NCBI RefSeq assembly: GCF_943169825.2 | Contig: NZ_OW968402.1 | Coordinates: 124,001 to 188,000 of the forward strand | Direction of reading: 5' to 3' | DNA from: Varibaculum prostatecancerukia | Lineage (GTDB): Bacteria; Actinomycetota; Actinomycetes; Actinomycetales; Actinomycetaceae | Length of the DNA: 64,000 nucleotides | Shown: positions 25,268 through 34,436 of the stretch, in pieces | Layout: every line of letters starts with the position of its first letter | Position numbering within the stretch: the first letter of the stretch is position 1 | Notes under the pieces: generated by a model | The model's database searches: none | What the model saw: only the letters and a program-made list of their open reading frames with translations | What the model was told of the DNA's origin: nothing | Program-made: the position numbers and the translations under genes

Positions 25268-25332
25268 GTAACCGCATACACCCGTGCGTAGCAGCACCGA
25301 TTAAGACTTGGAGAACTCTTGCTTTGAGTAAG

Positions 25333-25977
25333 TCAGGCAGTGGGGTCGGGATTTTTTAGGGCGGATAGGGGAGCATTTAGAACTAGCGCTTGCAGGTAGA
25401 GGACGAATCCGAAGCCGAACAGAGGCATTAAGATTATGGCACTCCAGAAAAGACTGGGACGCAGGTAGAGGGCAACTAGGGGCAGGATTGTGAAAAGCAG
25501 CGCGCTGAGGGTGCGCGGTAAGTGTCCGATAGCAAGCAGCGCGGCATTGCGTAAAGTTTGGGCGAATGAGGCTGAGAACTGCGAGGTATAGGCAAAAAAC
25601 CAAATACCCACGGCAGCTATCACCGCCATGCCGATCAATACTCCCGCGCGCATTACCAGATGCAAAGTGGGGGAGGCTGGCAGGTACTTGACTAGTTGCA
25701 GCTGGTAGGCGCCCAATAAAAGCAAGGCAACCAATATAATGCCGCCGCCAAGAGCAGCTCGGAAGTCAGTGCCGAAGCGCCGCCAGAAAGTAAAACCGGG
25801 GCGGGCGCCCTCTTCCCTTACGATCTGGAAAAGTACGTAAAAGCCAGCGCTTAAAGCGGGGCCAATCGTTACCACCGGGATGCTGGCGATGGTAATAAAG
25901 GCGCTGAGCATCGCCACATCTGCGATTAGAGTCAGTACGGAGGCAAATGATCCGTAGTGAGAAAAAAATCGGTTCAT
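25333..25977 (-). CDS. DUF624 (YesL-like) membrane protein
   Basis: The 214 residues hold about five to six membrane segments and the DUF624 pattern: the N-terminal segment with IADVAMLSAFITIASIPVVT, GPALSAGFYVLF and the basic loop FWRRFGTDFRAAL. These proteins of unknown biochemical role are encoded with sugar ABC importers. Here it follows the LacI regulator of such an importer by 35 bases, on the same strand, and is presumably part of the regulon. Confidence 0.85.
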   Translation of the reverse strand: MNRFFSHYGSFASVLTLIADVAMLSAFITIASIPVVTIGPALSAGFYVLFQIVREEGARPGFTFWRRFGTDFRAALGGGIILVALLLLGAYQLQLVKYLPASPTLHLVMRAGVLIGMAVIAAVGIWFFAYTSQFSASFAQTLRNAALLAIGHLPRTLSALLFTILPLVALYLRPSLFWSAIILMPLFGFGFVLYLQALVLNAPLSALKNPDPTA

Positions 25978-26012
25978 AATAGCTATAAAGTATCGCTAAC
26001 TGCTAGTGGTGG

Positions 26013-27062
26013 TTAAAGGCGAGGGGCTTGGCCGGTGGATTCGCCAACTAATAGTTTACCTTGCAGCAGTATCTGCGGATTTTCTAGAGGTTGTTTTTTT
26101 AGCTTGGCGAATAACAGGCGACAGGAAATATCAGCTAACTGATGGATGGGCTGTTCAACAGTAGTTAGTGCGGGACTCGTGTAGCGCGCGAACTGGATCC
26201 CGTCGAAGCCGGTTACTGAAACTTGGCGGGGAATTTCCAGCCCGGCATCTATCAGTGCCTTTTGGGCGCCTAAAGCAATCACATCACTAATGGCGGCTAC
26301 GGCAGTAAAAGGTATCTGGCGCGCCAGTAGCCTGCGTGCCAGCTCATATCCGTAACCGAATGAGTAGGGATCATCGCCTTCGTTACCCCGCACGATCAAA
26401 CGCTCGTCAGAGCTAATCCCGTGGGCTTTTAGGGCGGAGATAAACGCTTTTTCTCGAATAGCTCCCACCGAGCGCTCTGCCTGGTCGGGACCAAGGAAAG
26501 CAATCTGGCGGTGTCCTAGGTCGGTGAGATGCGAAACGATTTGAGAAATTCCGTGGGCGTCATCGACGCTTACAGCAGCAATAGAACTGTCCCAGCCGGG
26601 AGCAGGGGGGATGGTGCACAGCACGAAGGGAAGCGGGAAGTCATTAAAAATGGTAGTGGATTCGCGTGCTTCCCCTCCCAAGAAAAGCACCCCGGCGGCT
26701 CCCGAGTCTTGATAAGCGCCGCGTCCGATATTTACCTCGTCCTCACGGTGGGAAATCCGTAACAGTGACATTTGGTAACCGTGCGCGCGGATGGCCTGCT
26801 CAATCGGGTCGATAAGGGACAAGAAAAAAGGGTTCGACGGCCCCTTCATTACCACGGCAATGTTGTTTAAGTGTTGAGCTCGTAGGGTTTGAGCATGGCG
26901 ATTGGGCTGGTAGTGCAGTTCCTTGGCAATTTTAAGGATCCGTTCCCGGGTCGCAGGGGAAATCTCGCTCTGATTATTTAGTGCGCGCGATACAGTGGTG
27001 ATACCGACCTGGGCTGCGGCAGCGACGTCTCGGATAGTCACGGCGGGCGACGGATGCGACAT
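26013..27062 (-). CDS. LacI-family transcriptional regulator of the sugar importer
   Basis: The 349 residues from ATG 27062 (AAGGA ten bases upstream) consist of the LacI helix-turn-helix (TIRDVAAAAQVGITTVSRAL) with the hinge (YQPNRHAQTLRAQHLNNIAV) and a periplasmic-binding-protein-like sensor domain (ADEISDVIALGAQKAL-type region, VTGFDGIQFARY). A TTG start seven codons earlier has no ribosome site. It lies downstream of the importer genes, separated by a hairpin, and probably binds the palindrome at 30527-30550. The inducer is presumably the transported sugar. Confidence 0.93.
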   Translation of the reverse strand: MSHPSPAVTIRDVAAAAQVGITTVSRALNNQSEISPATRERILKIAKELHYQPNRHAQTLRAQHLNNIAVVMKGPSNPFFLSLIDPIEQAIRAHGYQMSLLRISHREDEVNIGRGAYQDSGAAGVLFLGGEARESTTIFNDFPLPFVLCTIPPAPGWDSSIAAVSVDDAHGISQIVSHLTDLGHRQIAFLGPDQAERSVGAIREKAFISALKAHGISSDERLIVRGNEGDDPYSFGYGYELARRLLARQIPFTAVAAISDVIALGAQKALIDAGLEIPRQVSVTGFDGIQFARYTSPALTTVEQPIHQLADISCRLLFAKLKKQPLENPQILLQGKLLVGESTGQAPRL

Positions 27063-27112
27063 GGAAATAAATCCTTGATTCAAACGGATATTTTAATGTT
27101 ATTAACGATAGC

Positions 27113-27153
27113 AGGGATTGGGGTGGAAGCATTTTTCTTCCACCCCAATCCCT
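27113..27153 (-). terminator. 17-bp hairpin between the importer genes and lacI-type gene
   Basis: AGGGATTGGGGTGGAAG (27113-27129) pairs exactly with CTTCCACCCCAATCCCT (27137-27153) around CATTTTT. On the minus strand no T-run follows the stem, so it may attenuate transcription or protect mRNA, not fully terminate. Confidence 0.6.
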
Positions 27154-27164
27154 GAGTGAAGGTT

Positions 27165-28076
27165 TTAGCCTTTAACGGCGCCAGCGGCCACACCCTGAAT
27201 GATGTACTTCTGCATGAAGATATAGAAGATAACAATCGGGATAATCGCCAATACCAGCATTGCCATGAGGGCACCCATGTCCCGGTTACCGTTCGAACCT
27301 AGCAGGAACTGCACCACGATCGGGATGGTGCGGTATTCACTGCCCGGCCCCAAGACCAGGTTGGGGAGCAGGAAGTCGTTCCATACCCACATGGTGTTGA
27401 GGATGGCCACGGTAATCGCGGTCGGTTTGAGCATCGGCAGTACCACCCGGAAATAGGTTTGTACCGGGTTGCAGCCATCGATAGTAGCCGCCTCCTCAAT
27501 ATCAATCGGAATCGATTTCACGAATCCGGCGAACATAAAGACGCTGAGTCCCGCACCGAAGCCCAGGTAGAGCACCATCATTCCCAGGGGATTACCTAGA
27601 CCCAGGATGCTGGATACCTGCACCGTGGGGAACATAACCATCTGGAAGGGGATCACCATCGAGAATACAAAAATGTAGTACAAGGCGCTGGTCCACCAAC
27701 TCTTTACCCGGGTGATGTAGTAGGCGGTCATCGCGCATAGCATCACGATAATCGCTACCGATCCGATAGTGATTACGAACGACCAGAGAATCGAACTAAA
27801 GAAATTCGAAAGCTGCAGACCAGTTACGTAGTTCTCAAGTCCTACGAAAGTATCTCCCCAAGGTAAGCCAAAAGGATTGTTCGACAGTTCGAACTTCGAC
27901 TTGAAGGAGTTCATAAATACGAACAGAATCGGCCCAAGGAATATGCAGGTCAAGAGAATCAAGATTATGTATAAAATAACCTTGCCAATGGGGTTGACCC
28001 CGGAATCCTCGGTACCTTTAGCAGGTTTTTGCTTAGCAACAGGCTGCACGGAGGCAGCGGTAGTAGCGGTGCTCAT
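27165..28076 (-). CDS. Sugar ABC transporter permease (MalG-like)
   Basis: The 303 residues have a Thr/Ala-rich cytoplasmic start, six membrane segments and the EAA loop (EEAATIDGCNPVQTYFRVVL), where a shared ATPase would dock. It pairs with the MalF-like subunit, whose stop overlaps this start by four bases (ATGA). No ATPase gene is present, so a general MsiK-type ATPase encoded elsewhere is likely, as is common in actinobacteria. The sugar is not deducible. Confidence 0.95.
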   Translation of the reverse strand: MSTATTAASVQPVAKQKPAKGTEDSGVNPIGKVILYIILILLTCIFLGPILFVFMNSFKSKFELSNNPFGLPWGDTFVGLENYVTGLQLSNFFSSILWSFVITIGSVAIIVMLCAMTAYYITRVKSWWTSALYYIFVFSMVIPFQMVMFPTVQVSSILGLGNPLGMMVLYLGFGAGLSVFMFAGFVKSIPIDIEEAATIDGCNPVQTYFRVVLPMLKPTAITVAILNTMWVWNDFLLPNLVLGPGSEYRTIPIVVQFLLGSNGNRDMGALMAMLVLAIIPIVIFYIFMQKYIIQGVAAGAVKG

Positions 28077-28918
28077 GCTTCAATCTCCCTTGAACGAGTT
28101 GTCCGTAGCTGGAACATGGCGATAGCTACCACGACTACTACGAAGATAACTGCTTTGGCTTGTCCAACGCCTTCCATACCCACCTGGTTAAACATGGAGT
28201 TAACGATGTTTAGGGCAACCATCTCGGTTTTCCCTGAGGGTGCGCCGGCAGTTAACGCCAGGTTCTGGTCGAACATTTTGAAGGTATTCGACAAGGTTAA
28301 GAACAGGCAGATAGTGATGGAGGGCATCACCATCGGAATGGTGACGTTGCGCAGCACCTGCCAGCGGCCTGCTCCATCAATTTCTGCGGCCTCGGTGAGT
28401 TCTGGAGGAACGTTTTGCAGACCGGCAATATAGATAATCATCATGTAGCCGATTAGCTGCCAGTTAATCAGGATAATCAACCCTGCATAACCGTACTTCC
28501 AGTCAGTAACTAGGGTTGCGCCATAGTTCTGCAAAATAGCGTTGATAATAATCTGCCAGGTGTAGCCCAAGACGATGCCGCCAATTAGGTTGGGCATGAA
28601 GAAAACTGTGCGGAAAAAGTTAGTACCGCGTAGTTTGCGGGTTAGTACCCAAGCGATCGCGAACGCAAAGAGATTTACGGTAACGATGGAGACGACAACC
28701 ACAAGTACGGTGAAGAGGAACGCCGAGGTAAACGTGTCTCGAGAATCAAAAACCTCTATGTAGTTGTTAATTCCGACAAAGGTTGCATCGGTGATAGTGG
28801 TGAATTCACAAAAAGATAGGAAAAAACCAACGATGAACGGTATCAGAAAGGCGATCAGAAAGGCTGCCAAGGTGGGCAGCACAAAAAGTGGAAAATAATA
28901 TTTTAAATTCGACTTCAT
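28073..28918 (-). CDS. Sugar ABC transporter permease (MalF-like)
   Basis: The 281 residues have six membrane segments and the EAA loop TEAAEIDGAGRWQVLRNVTI. It forms the heterodimeric channel with the MalG-like subunit encoded next. A 227-base gap with a hairpin separates it from the binding-protein gene upstream, a usual way to give more binding protein than permease. Confidence 0.95.
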   Translation of the reverse strand: MKSNLKYYFPLFVLPTLAAFLIAFLIPFIVGFFLSFCEFTTITDATFVGINNYIEVFDSRDTFTSAFLFTVLVVVVSIVTVNLFAFAIAWVLTRKLRGTNFFRTVFFMPNLIGGIVLGYTWQIIINAILQNYGATLVTDWKYGYAGLIILINWQLIGYMMIIYIAGLQNVPPELTEAAEIDGAGRWQVLRNVTIPMVMPSITICLFLTLSNTFKMFDQNLALTAGAPSGKTEMVALNIVNSMFNQVGMEGVGQAKAVIFVVVVVAIAMFQLRTTRSREIEA

Positions 28919-29054
28919 TGTCTATCCATTTCCTTTGACCGGTGGATAAAAGATTTTAGCAAAAACTGGGTTTACTGAAGATATTCTAGCTGATACCGAG
29001 TTGATTTGCGTTTACTTGCGCCATTAAAGGCGGGGAATGTATTGCTGGCAAGGG

Positions 29055-29094
29055 AGGTGGCAGATAAGAACCGGGCGGTTCCCATCTGCCACCT
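29055..29094 (-). terminator. Attenuator-type hairpin between binding protein and permease genes
   Basis: AGGTGGCAGAT (29055-29065) pairs exactly with ATCTGCCACCT (29084-29094), and AACCG/CGGTT inside extends the stem. No T-run follows. It probably limits read-through or protects the 3' end of the upstream message. Confidence 0.6.
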
Positions 29095-29145
29095 TGCCCC
29101 TTGTAGGGCATTCGCCTCTTTTATCTAACCGAGGTTATTCCTCAG

Positions 29146-30474
29146 TTATCTTTTCTCGGCGGCCCAGTTGTCCTGGAAGTTCTTAACTACCTTGTTCCAG
29201 TCCAGGTTGCCAATGGCGTACTGTCCTAGATCCTGGCCAAAGTCGTCCTTAAACTTCTGCGACGGGTACGTGGTGAATACCCACGGCACGGTGGTCAGCT
29301 CCTTGTTATTCATGGAAGCTGCAATTTCCTTGGCCAGCGGGTCATTCGGAATCTCATCAGCAGAGAAAGACTTGAAAGGAGCGATAAAGCCCAGGTCTTC
29401 CACTACGAACTTCTTGCCCTGGGGATCGCTGAAGAGCCAGTTGATGAAATCAATGGTGGCCTTCTGATCAGCTTCGGAGGCCTTAGCGTTAACTGCCATG
29501 AAGGCTTCGGTACCTACTGCCAGACCCTGCTTTTCTTCACCCTTGTGACCGGTGTAGATAGGCAGCATCTTAATCTTGTCTTCCTTAACTACGTTGCCTT
29601 TCTCTTCGGCAACCTGGCTCCAAGCCCAGTTACCGTTTTGCACCATAGCTGCTTTACCCTGCGCAAACTCAGCCATGGAGTCGGCTACGTTCTTGTTAGG
29701 AGTTAGCTTGCGGTCAACAGTGGAGTTATCCAAGTAGAGGTCGAAAATATTCTTGAACTCTTTATTGAACTTGAACTGCGCCTTGGCCTTGTCGGTTACT
29801 TTGTCCGCTTGGTACTCGTAGTACATGGGGATGTTAGACAGGTGGGTCTGCCAACGCCAATCTTCACCTTTAGCTAGCGAAGTGGAGGCAAACACCCCTT
29901 CAATTCCCAGGTCAGCCTTGTGCGCCTGCATATCCTCAACAACTTCTTTCAGTTTTGCGAAGTTATTGATTTCGTCCATCTTGGTGGCTTTGGCGCCAGG
30001 CATGGCGAAGTACTTGTCCATAATTTCTTCGTTGTAGACAATGCCGTAGCCTTCTACTGCCAGAGGCACTCCGTAGATCTTGCCGTCTTCGCCCTTGAGC
30101 GCCAAGTTCGGATCATTTAGATCCTTGGCAAACTTGGTGTCGGTGAGGTCGGCGGTGTATTTCTGCCAGCTCTTTAGGCCTACCGGACCGTTCACGTTGA
30201 ACAGGGTAGGAGCATCAGATTTTGCAACCTCGGACTTTAGCTGCTGTTCGTAGTTTCCAGAACCTACGGTCTGGATTTTAACTTCTACGCCCTTGTCTTT
30301 GGTGTAGGCCGCAGCAATTTTCTTGAAGGCTTTTTCCTGCTCTGGTTTCCAGTTCAGCATATAAACCTTGCCCTTGCCGTCGCCAGCGCTGGAGCCTGAA
30401 GAGCAGGCGGCCAAGCCGGTCAACGCAAAAGCGCTGGCAACCAAGGTTGCCAGAATTCGAGTTTTCCTTGACAT
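29146..30474 (-). CDS. Extracellular sugar-binding lipoprotein of ABC importer
   Basis: The 442 residues begin with a lipoprotein signal (ILATLVASAFALTGLAAC, lipobox GLAAC), then a Ser/Gly linker and a type I solute-binding domain. The fold is indicated by WKPEQEKAFKKIAAAY near the start, IYGVPLAVEGYGIVYNEEIM and FAQGKAAMVQNGNWAWSQV. It is anchored outside the membrane and delivers a carbohydrate to the MalF/MalG-like channel. AAGGGGG precedes the ATG. The promoter overlaps a long palindrome (30527-30550). Confidence 0.95.
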   Translation of the reverse strand: MSRKTRILATLVASAFALTGLAACSSGSSAGDGKGKVYMLNWKPEQEKAFKKIAAAYTKDKGVEVKIQTVGSGNYEQQLKSEVAKSDAPTLFNVNGPVGLKSWQKYTADLTDTKFAKDLNDPNLALKGEDGKIYGVPLAVEGYGIVYNEEIMDKYFAMPGAKATKMDEINNFAKLKEVVEDMQAHKADLGIEGVFASTSLAKGEDWRWQTHLSNIPMYYEYQADKVTDKAKAQFKFNKEFKNIFDLYLDNSTVDRKLTPNKNVADSMAEFAQGKAAMVQNGNWAWSQVAEEKGNVVKEDKIKMLPIYTGHKGEEKQGLAVGTEAFMAVNAKASEADQKATIDFINWLFSDPQGKKFVVEDLGFIAPFKSFSADEIPNDPLAKEIAASMNNKELTTVPWVFTTYPSQKFKDDFGQDLGQYAIGNLDWNKVVKNFQDNWAAEKR

Positions 30475-30526
30475 TAACGTCCCCCTTTGGACCTTCGATT
30501 AGCAAGCGCGGGTATGATTCCCGCAC

Positions 30527-30550
30527 TTCATCGGAAACGTTTCCGATGAA
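30527..30550. promoter_or_regulatory. 24-bp perfect palindromic LacI-type operator
   Basis: The stretch is a perfect palindrome over 24 bases, with core ATCGGAAACGTTTCCGAT at 30530-30547. An extra half site GAACGTTTCC follows (30549-30558). On the minus strand a -10-like GATAAT (30565-30560) sits directly upstream, so a bound repressor would cover the transcription start of the binding-protein gene. The likely repressor is the LacI protein at 26013-27062. Confidence 0.75.
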
Positions 30551-30651
30551 CGTTTCCACATTATCAGTTAGGAGCCATAAATGGAAGTGAGAACTCCAAA
30601 ATTGTTATCGTCTTGTTAATTTTGGGGTTCTTTTTACTGATGGAGGAATAT

Positions 30652-30695
30652 AAAAAGCGGCGGCGGCGCGGGTAAAATCCATCCGCGCCGCCGCC
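30652..30695 (-). terminator. Intrinsic terminator after the NlpC/P60 gene
   Basis: GGCGGCGGCGCGG (30659-30671) pairs exactly with CCGCGCCGCCGCC (30683-30695). On the minus strand the stem is followed by CTTTTTATA. Confidence 0.85.
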
Positions 30696-30739
30696 TAGCA
30701 TTGTATTTTTCAGTTATTTATAAAGGCGTACTCGGTCCT

Positions 30740-32059
30740 TTAAAGCACCCGGACGTAGACCGGATTCCCGTAGACTCGAGCAATCTTTACCCGGTCGCCC
30801 GGTTTAGGAGCGTGGATCATATAGCCATTGCCTAGGTAAATCCCCACGTGATGGCTATAGTTCACCATATCGCCCGGCTGAGCTTGAGCTCTAGAAACCC
30901 GGGTACCGACGTTCCTTTGTGCCTGGGAAACGCGGGGCAGATTAACTCCGACCGCGTTCCTATAGACATAGGAAGTTAATCCCGAGCAATCGAAGCCCGA
31001 AGGAGTGCTGCCGCCCCATACGTAGGGAACGCCTAGGAACCGCTTGGCATATGCAATCACCGCTGCTCGGGAGCCAGTGGCATTAACCGACATTTGCGGA
31101 GCTGAGAACCTCGACTGGCTTTGAGTGCGAGCCTGTGCACGGGTAGCTTGTGACCGAGTCTGTGCTCGACTAGCTTGCCGGCGCGATGCCGACTGCGAAG
31201 ACTGAGCCCGGCTACGAGCGGCTTGTGCGGCAGCCTCTCGCTTAGCTTTTTCCTCAGCTGCCTTCAAAGCAGCCTGTGCGGCAGCCTCTTCCCGAGCCTT
31301 CTTCTCCGCAGCTATTTGTTCTTGGCGCTCTTTTTCTGCTTGTTCAGTTACTCCCCGCGCCTCTGCCAGCTTCTTAACCAGTTCTTCGCGTTGTGCACTG
31401 AGCTGAGCCAATTTGCTCTCCGACTCCGCTTTCAGCTGGTCAGCTGCATCTTTTTGCACCTTTACTTCTTGCGCGGCCTGCTCTTTTTCATCCTTGGCAG
31501 TGTTAGCGCGCTCCTGGAGTACTCCGGCCACCTTGGAGATAGAGTCGAAAGTACGCATCTGGGCATCCGCCTTTGAACCAAACAGTTCAACAGACACCTT
31601 CTTCATTTCCACAGTCTGCAGACCATCGGCATTTAGGTAAGGAGTCAGAGATGACAGTGATCCTTGAGTGGTGTAAACCGTACGTGCCAGCCCTGCTAGC
31701 GCTTTCCGCGCTTGCTCCACTTTGTCTTGCGCATCCTGAGAATCCTGAGCGGTCTTTTCTGCCGCCTGTTTGGCTACTACCAGGTTTGAAATCGCGTCAT
31801 TGTAGCTGGCTTCCGCGCTTTCTGCGAGGTCACGAGCCTTTTGGGTTTCAGTATTTACCTGGGCAAGTTGTGCCTCAATGGCCGCTACCGAGTTTGCTGC
31901 ATTATTCTCTGCAGCTTTAGCGGCGTTTACCTTGTCATCAGCTGGCGAAGCGAACGCCGTAGGCGCAAAAATAGAAGCAGATGCTGCTAGCGCAAAACTG
32001 GCCGAGATGACCAGGACGCGCCTTCCAGCTTTCCGTCCCGCAAAATTGTGGGGGTTCAT
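30740..32059 (-). CDS. Secreted NlpC/P60 peptidoglycan endopeptidase with coiled coil
   Basis: The ATG at 32059 has AGGAGG six bases upstream, so I reject the start 17 codons earlier. The 439 residues comprise a signal peptide (cleavage after TAFA), a long coiled coil rich in Ala/Glu/Lys (about 30-270), a Gln/Ser/Arg-rich linker, and a C-terminal NlpC/P60 domain. The catalytic Cys is in GFDCSGLTSYVY, and the two histidines are in HHVGIYLG and MIHAPKPG. It should cut gamma-D-Glu-mDAP or D-Glu-Lys bonds during cell division, as do RipA-type enzymes, with the coiled coil acting as an autoinhibitory or localising part (inference). Confidence 0.95.
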   Translation of the reverse strand: MNPHNFAGRKAGRRVLVISASFALAASASIFAPTAFASPADDKVNAAKAAENNAANSVAAIEAQLAQVNTETQKARDLAESAEASYNDAISNLVVAKQAAEKTAQDSQDAQDKVEQARKALAGLARTVYTTQGSLSSLTPYLNADGLQTVEMKKVSVELFGSKADAQMRTFDSISKVAGVLQERANTAKDEKEQAAQEVKVQKDAADQLKAESESKLAQLSAQREELVKKLAEARGVTEQAEKERQEQIAAEKKAREEAAAQAALKAAEEKAKREAAAQAARSRAQSSQSASRRQASRAQTRSQATRAQARTQSQSRFSAPQMSVNATGSRAAVIAYAKRFLGVPYVWGGSTPSGFDCSGLTSYVYRNAVGVNLPRVSQAQRNVGTRVSRAQAQPGDMVNYSHHVGIYLGNGYMIHAPKPGDRVKIARVYGNPVYVRVL

Positions 32060-32124
32060 AGCTTTCCTCCTAGAGCGACTTTGGGAGTTATAAGTCGGAC
32101 TAGATGCCACAATACCGCTCTTTT

Positions 32125-32173
32125 ACATCTCTAACAACAACTTTCACATTAACAACACGTGTAACAGAGATGT
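32125..32173. promoter_or_regulatory. Inverted repeat and TAACA repeats in the NlpC/P60 gene promoter
   Basis: ACATCTCT (32125-32132) and AGAGATGT (32166-32173) are inverted copies with a 33-base spacer. TAACA occurs three times between them (32132, 32150 and 32162). In other actinobacteria MtrA-type regulators control such hydrolase genes. Whether these are their sites is unproven. Confidence 0.35.
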
Positions 32174-32238
32174 GAAAAATGAGGTTTCGGTAATAAAACC
32201 CGTCTCTTCGTGGAGAAATGACGACCCACAAAGAGAAA

Positions 32239-32303
32239 ACACGCGGAAAACATCAAAATGTGAGATGACTCACTAAAAGGTATTTTTGGTGTTTTCCGCG
32301 TGT
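32239..32303 (-). terminator. Hairpin after the pyrophosphatase gene
   Basis: ACACGCGGAAAACA (32239-32252) pairs exactly with TGTTTTCCGCGTGT (32290-32303). The loop of 37 bases holds a TGAG/CTCA stem. On the minus strand the stem is followed by a mixed T-rich stretch (TTTTCTCTTT). Confidence 0.6.
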
Positions 32304-32318
32304 CTAGCGAAAAGAAAT

Positions 32319-32867
32319 CTACTCGGTAATCTGCCCATCAAAGAAGTCGGCGACTAGACCGAAATACTTCTTATTATTCTCCGCTTCCCATTCCTTCATA
32401 CGTTCCCGGGAGCGGAGAATCTCCGCTTCAGCTTCTTTGCGCCCTACCCAGTGGGCGCCCTCTACCGATTTGCCAGGCTCTAAATCTTTATAAACTTCGA
32501 AGAAGTGCTGGATCTCTAGGCGATGAAACTCAGAAATATCTTCAATCTCGGTACGCCAAGAGGCACGCTGATCCCCGGCGGGAACACACAGAACCTTGTC
32601 GTCACCACCGTTTTCATCGCGCATCCGGAACATTCCCAATGGGCGGCAGCGGATGACACAGCCGGGGAAAGTGCTCTCCTCTAAGACCACTAGAGCATCC
32701 AGGGGGTCTCCGTCCTCGCCCAAAGTGCCATCAATGAAGCCGTAGTCATCCGGATAGCGGGTGGAGGTAAACAGCATCCGATCTAATCGAATACGACCAG
32801 TTCCATGGTCAACCTCGTACTTGTTGCGGTTGCCTTTCGGAATCTCGATAGTGACGTCAAATTCCAT
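32319..32867 (-). CDS. ppa: Inorganic pyrophosphatase (family I)
   Basis: The 182 residues carry the family I active site: [34 protein letters not shown] with the metal-binding aspartates, and KDLEPGK. It hydrolyses pyrophosphate and drives biosynthetic reactions. Single gene with its own downstream hairpin, divergent from dacB. Confidence 0.98.
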   Translation of the reverse strand: MEFDVTIEIPKGNRNKYEVDHGTGRIRLDRMLFTSTRYPDDYGFIDGTLGEDGDPLDALVVLEESTFPGCVIRCRPLGMFRMRDENGGDDKVLCVPAGDQRASWRTEIEDISEFHRLEIQHFFEVYKDLEPGKSVEGAHWVGRKEAEAEILRSRERMKEWEAENNKKYFGLVADFFDGQITE

Positions 32868-32993
32868 TTCCGTTTCCCCTTCCCGCCTTGGCAGGCGAAG
32901 TGTGCGACAATCGGAGCGAAATCAATAGCGCCGAAGTCATGGCGTCTGCTTTATATTTAAGAATACGTGGAAAATCTGTCAGCGAGGGGAAGA

Positions 32994-34436
32994 ATGCGAA
33001 AATCTGTACTTTTACCGCTGATTCTTTTGCTCGCCTTGCTGTTGGGTGGGGTGGGGTACGGCGTTCTGGACGCCTATAATCTGGTTCCTGGAGTGCTTAC
33101 TTTAGAAAACCGCTCCGTGAATGTTCCGGAAACTGTGCAACTCGAGGTAACTGAAACCACAGTTACAGCCCCGGCTGGGATTAACACCAGCGCGAAGGAA
33201 GTGACCCCAACTCAGGTTCAGACTCTGCTCGCAGAATTAGAAAAACAAGCTGGAGGCGGGGTTTCTTCGGCTTCCACGAATGGGCAGAGCGCAGATCCAG
33301 CCCCAGCGAGTACCGGTGCCAGAGTGGGCGCAGTGGTAATCGACACTGCCAGCGGGAAGACGATTGCCCAGGTAAACGGAGACCAGTTAATGACCCCCGC
33401 TTCCTCCAGTAAAGTGGTGGCTGCCGCTACGGCGCTACACACCCTGGGACCGCAGTACCGTTTCACTACCTCTGCGAACCTGGCAGGTAAAAAACTTTAT
33501 TTAAGAGGCAACGGGGATCAGCTGCTAGCTGCGGGTGCCGGCGATCCTGCTGCCATTACCGGTCATGCGGGTCTGGGGGATTTAGCTGCCGAAACCGCGA
33601 AGAAACTAAAGGCTAAGAAACTGACTTCGGTGCAGCTCTTTTTGGATGAAACTATTTTTGGTGAGCAAGCGATGCTTCCAAACTGGGTTGCACAATCAAA
33701 CACTCAATACGAAACAAAACCGGTTCCGCTGGCGATTCGCAATGGACTATCCAGCCCCGAGCTTACTTACGGGTATGTTGATGATCCTGCGCTGGCAGCC
33801 GCCCAAGAGTTTGCTGCACGACTAAAAGAACAGGGTATCGAGGTTGGTGAGGTAGAGCGGGCAACAACCCCCAAAAGCGCCGTTAAAGTTGCCCAGGTAA
33901 AAAGCGCTAACCTCCATGAAGTTACGCATGACACCCTGAAAGAATCAAACAATATGCTGGCAGAAGTGCTTTGCCGGGCATCGGCAGTGAAGGCCGGAAC
34001 AGGAGCGAACTTCCCTGGGGAAATAAAAGTAGCGCGAAAAGTTTTAGGAGATTTAAAGCTAGAAGAAACCGGTTTTGAAAACCAAGACTGTTCGGGGCTA
34101 TCAACCGAGAACAAAATTAAACCGGAACTGCTGGCTTCGATAATTCAAGGAGCCGTCCATGGCAAGGATCGGCATTTACGTCCGCTGATTTCCTCACTGC
34201 CAGTAGGGGCTTTAGACGGAACTTTACATGATCGCTACCTGGAAAAAACAGCAGCCGGAAGTGTACGCGCCAAAACTGGATCTTTGCAGGCAGCCCGGTC
34301 TTTGACTGGTCTGGTGACCACCAAATCTGGTAGAACCCTCAGCTTTTGCGTGATTGTCGATTCCTTTAGAGAAGGATCAGGGAATGTTGCCCTGGGTGCC
34401 ATCGATAATTTTGTAGATGGACTGGCGAGTCTGTGA
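32994..34436 (+). CDS. dacB: D-alanyl-D-alanine carboxypeptidase/endopeptidase (PBP4, DacB)
   Basis: From ATG 32994 (GAGGGG six bases before) the 480-residue protein has an N-terminal membrane helix or signal (VLLPLILLLALLLGGVGYG) and a penicillin-binding class C domain. This shows SxxK as ASSSKVV, SxN as ESNNMLAEVL and KTG as AKTGSLQA. It trims D-Ala from peptidoglycan outside the membrane. Its stop overlaps the tilS GTG by four bases (GTGA). Confidence 0.93.
   Translation: MRKSVLLPLILLLALLLGGVGYGVLDAYNLVPGVLTLENRSVNVPETVQLEVTETTVTAPAGINTSAKEVTPTQVQTLLAELEKQAGGGVSSASTNGQSADPAPASTGARVGAVVIDTASGKTIAQVNGDQLMTPASSSKVVAAATALHTLGPQYRFTTSANLAGKKLYLRGNGDQLLAAGAGDPAAITGHAGLGDLAAETAKKLKAKKLTSVQLFLDETIFGEQAMLPNWVAQSNTQYETKPVPLAIRNGLSSPELTYGYVDDPALAAAQEFAARLKEQGIEVGEVERATTPKSAVKVAQVKSANLHEVTHDTLKESNNMLAEVLCRASAVKAGTGANFPGEIKVARKVLGDLKLEETGFENQDCSGLSTENKIKPELLASIIQGAVHGKDRHLRPLISSLPVGALDGTLHDRYLEKTAAGSVRAKTGSLQAARSLTGLVTTKSGRTLSFCVIVDSFREGSGNVALGAIDNFVDGLASL

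Larger units (their letters stand above)
24739..25332. other. 594-base non-coding region between convergent genes
   Basis: No gene is seen. It holds a possible promoter and small RNA (24784-24946) ending in a 16-bp perfect hairpin, then two long imperfect palindromes (25021-25126 and 25162-25267). The density of secondary structure is far above the rest of the window. Confidence 0.6.
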
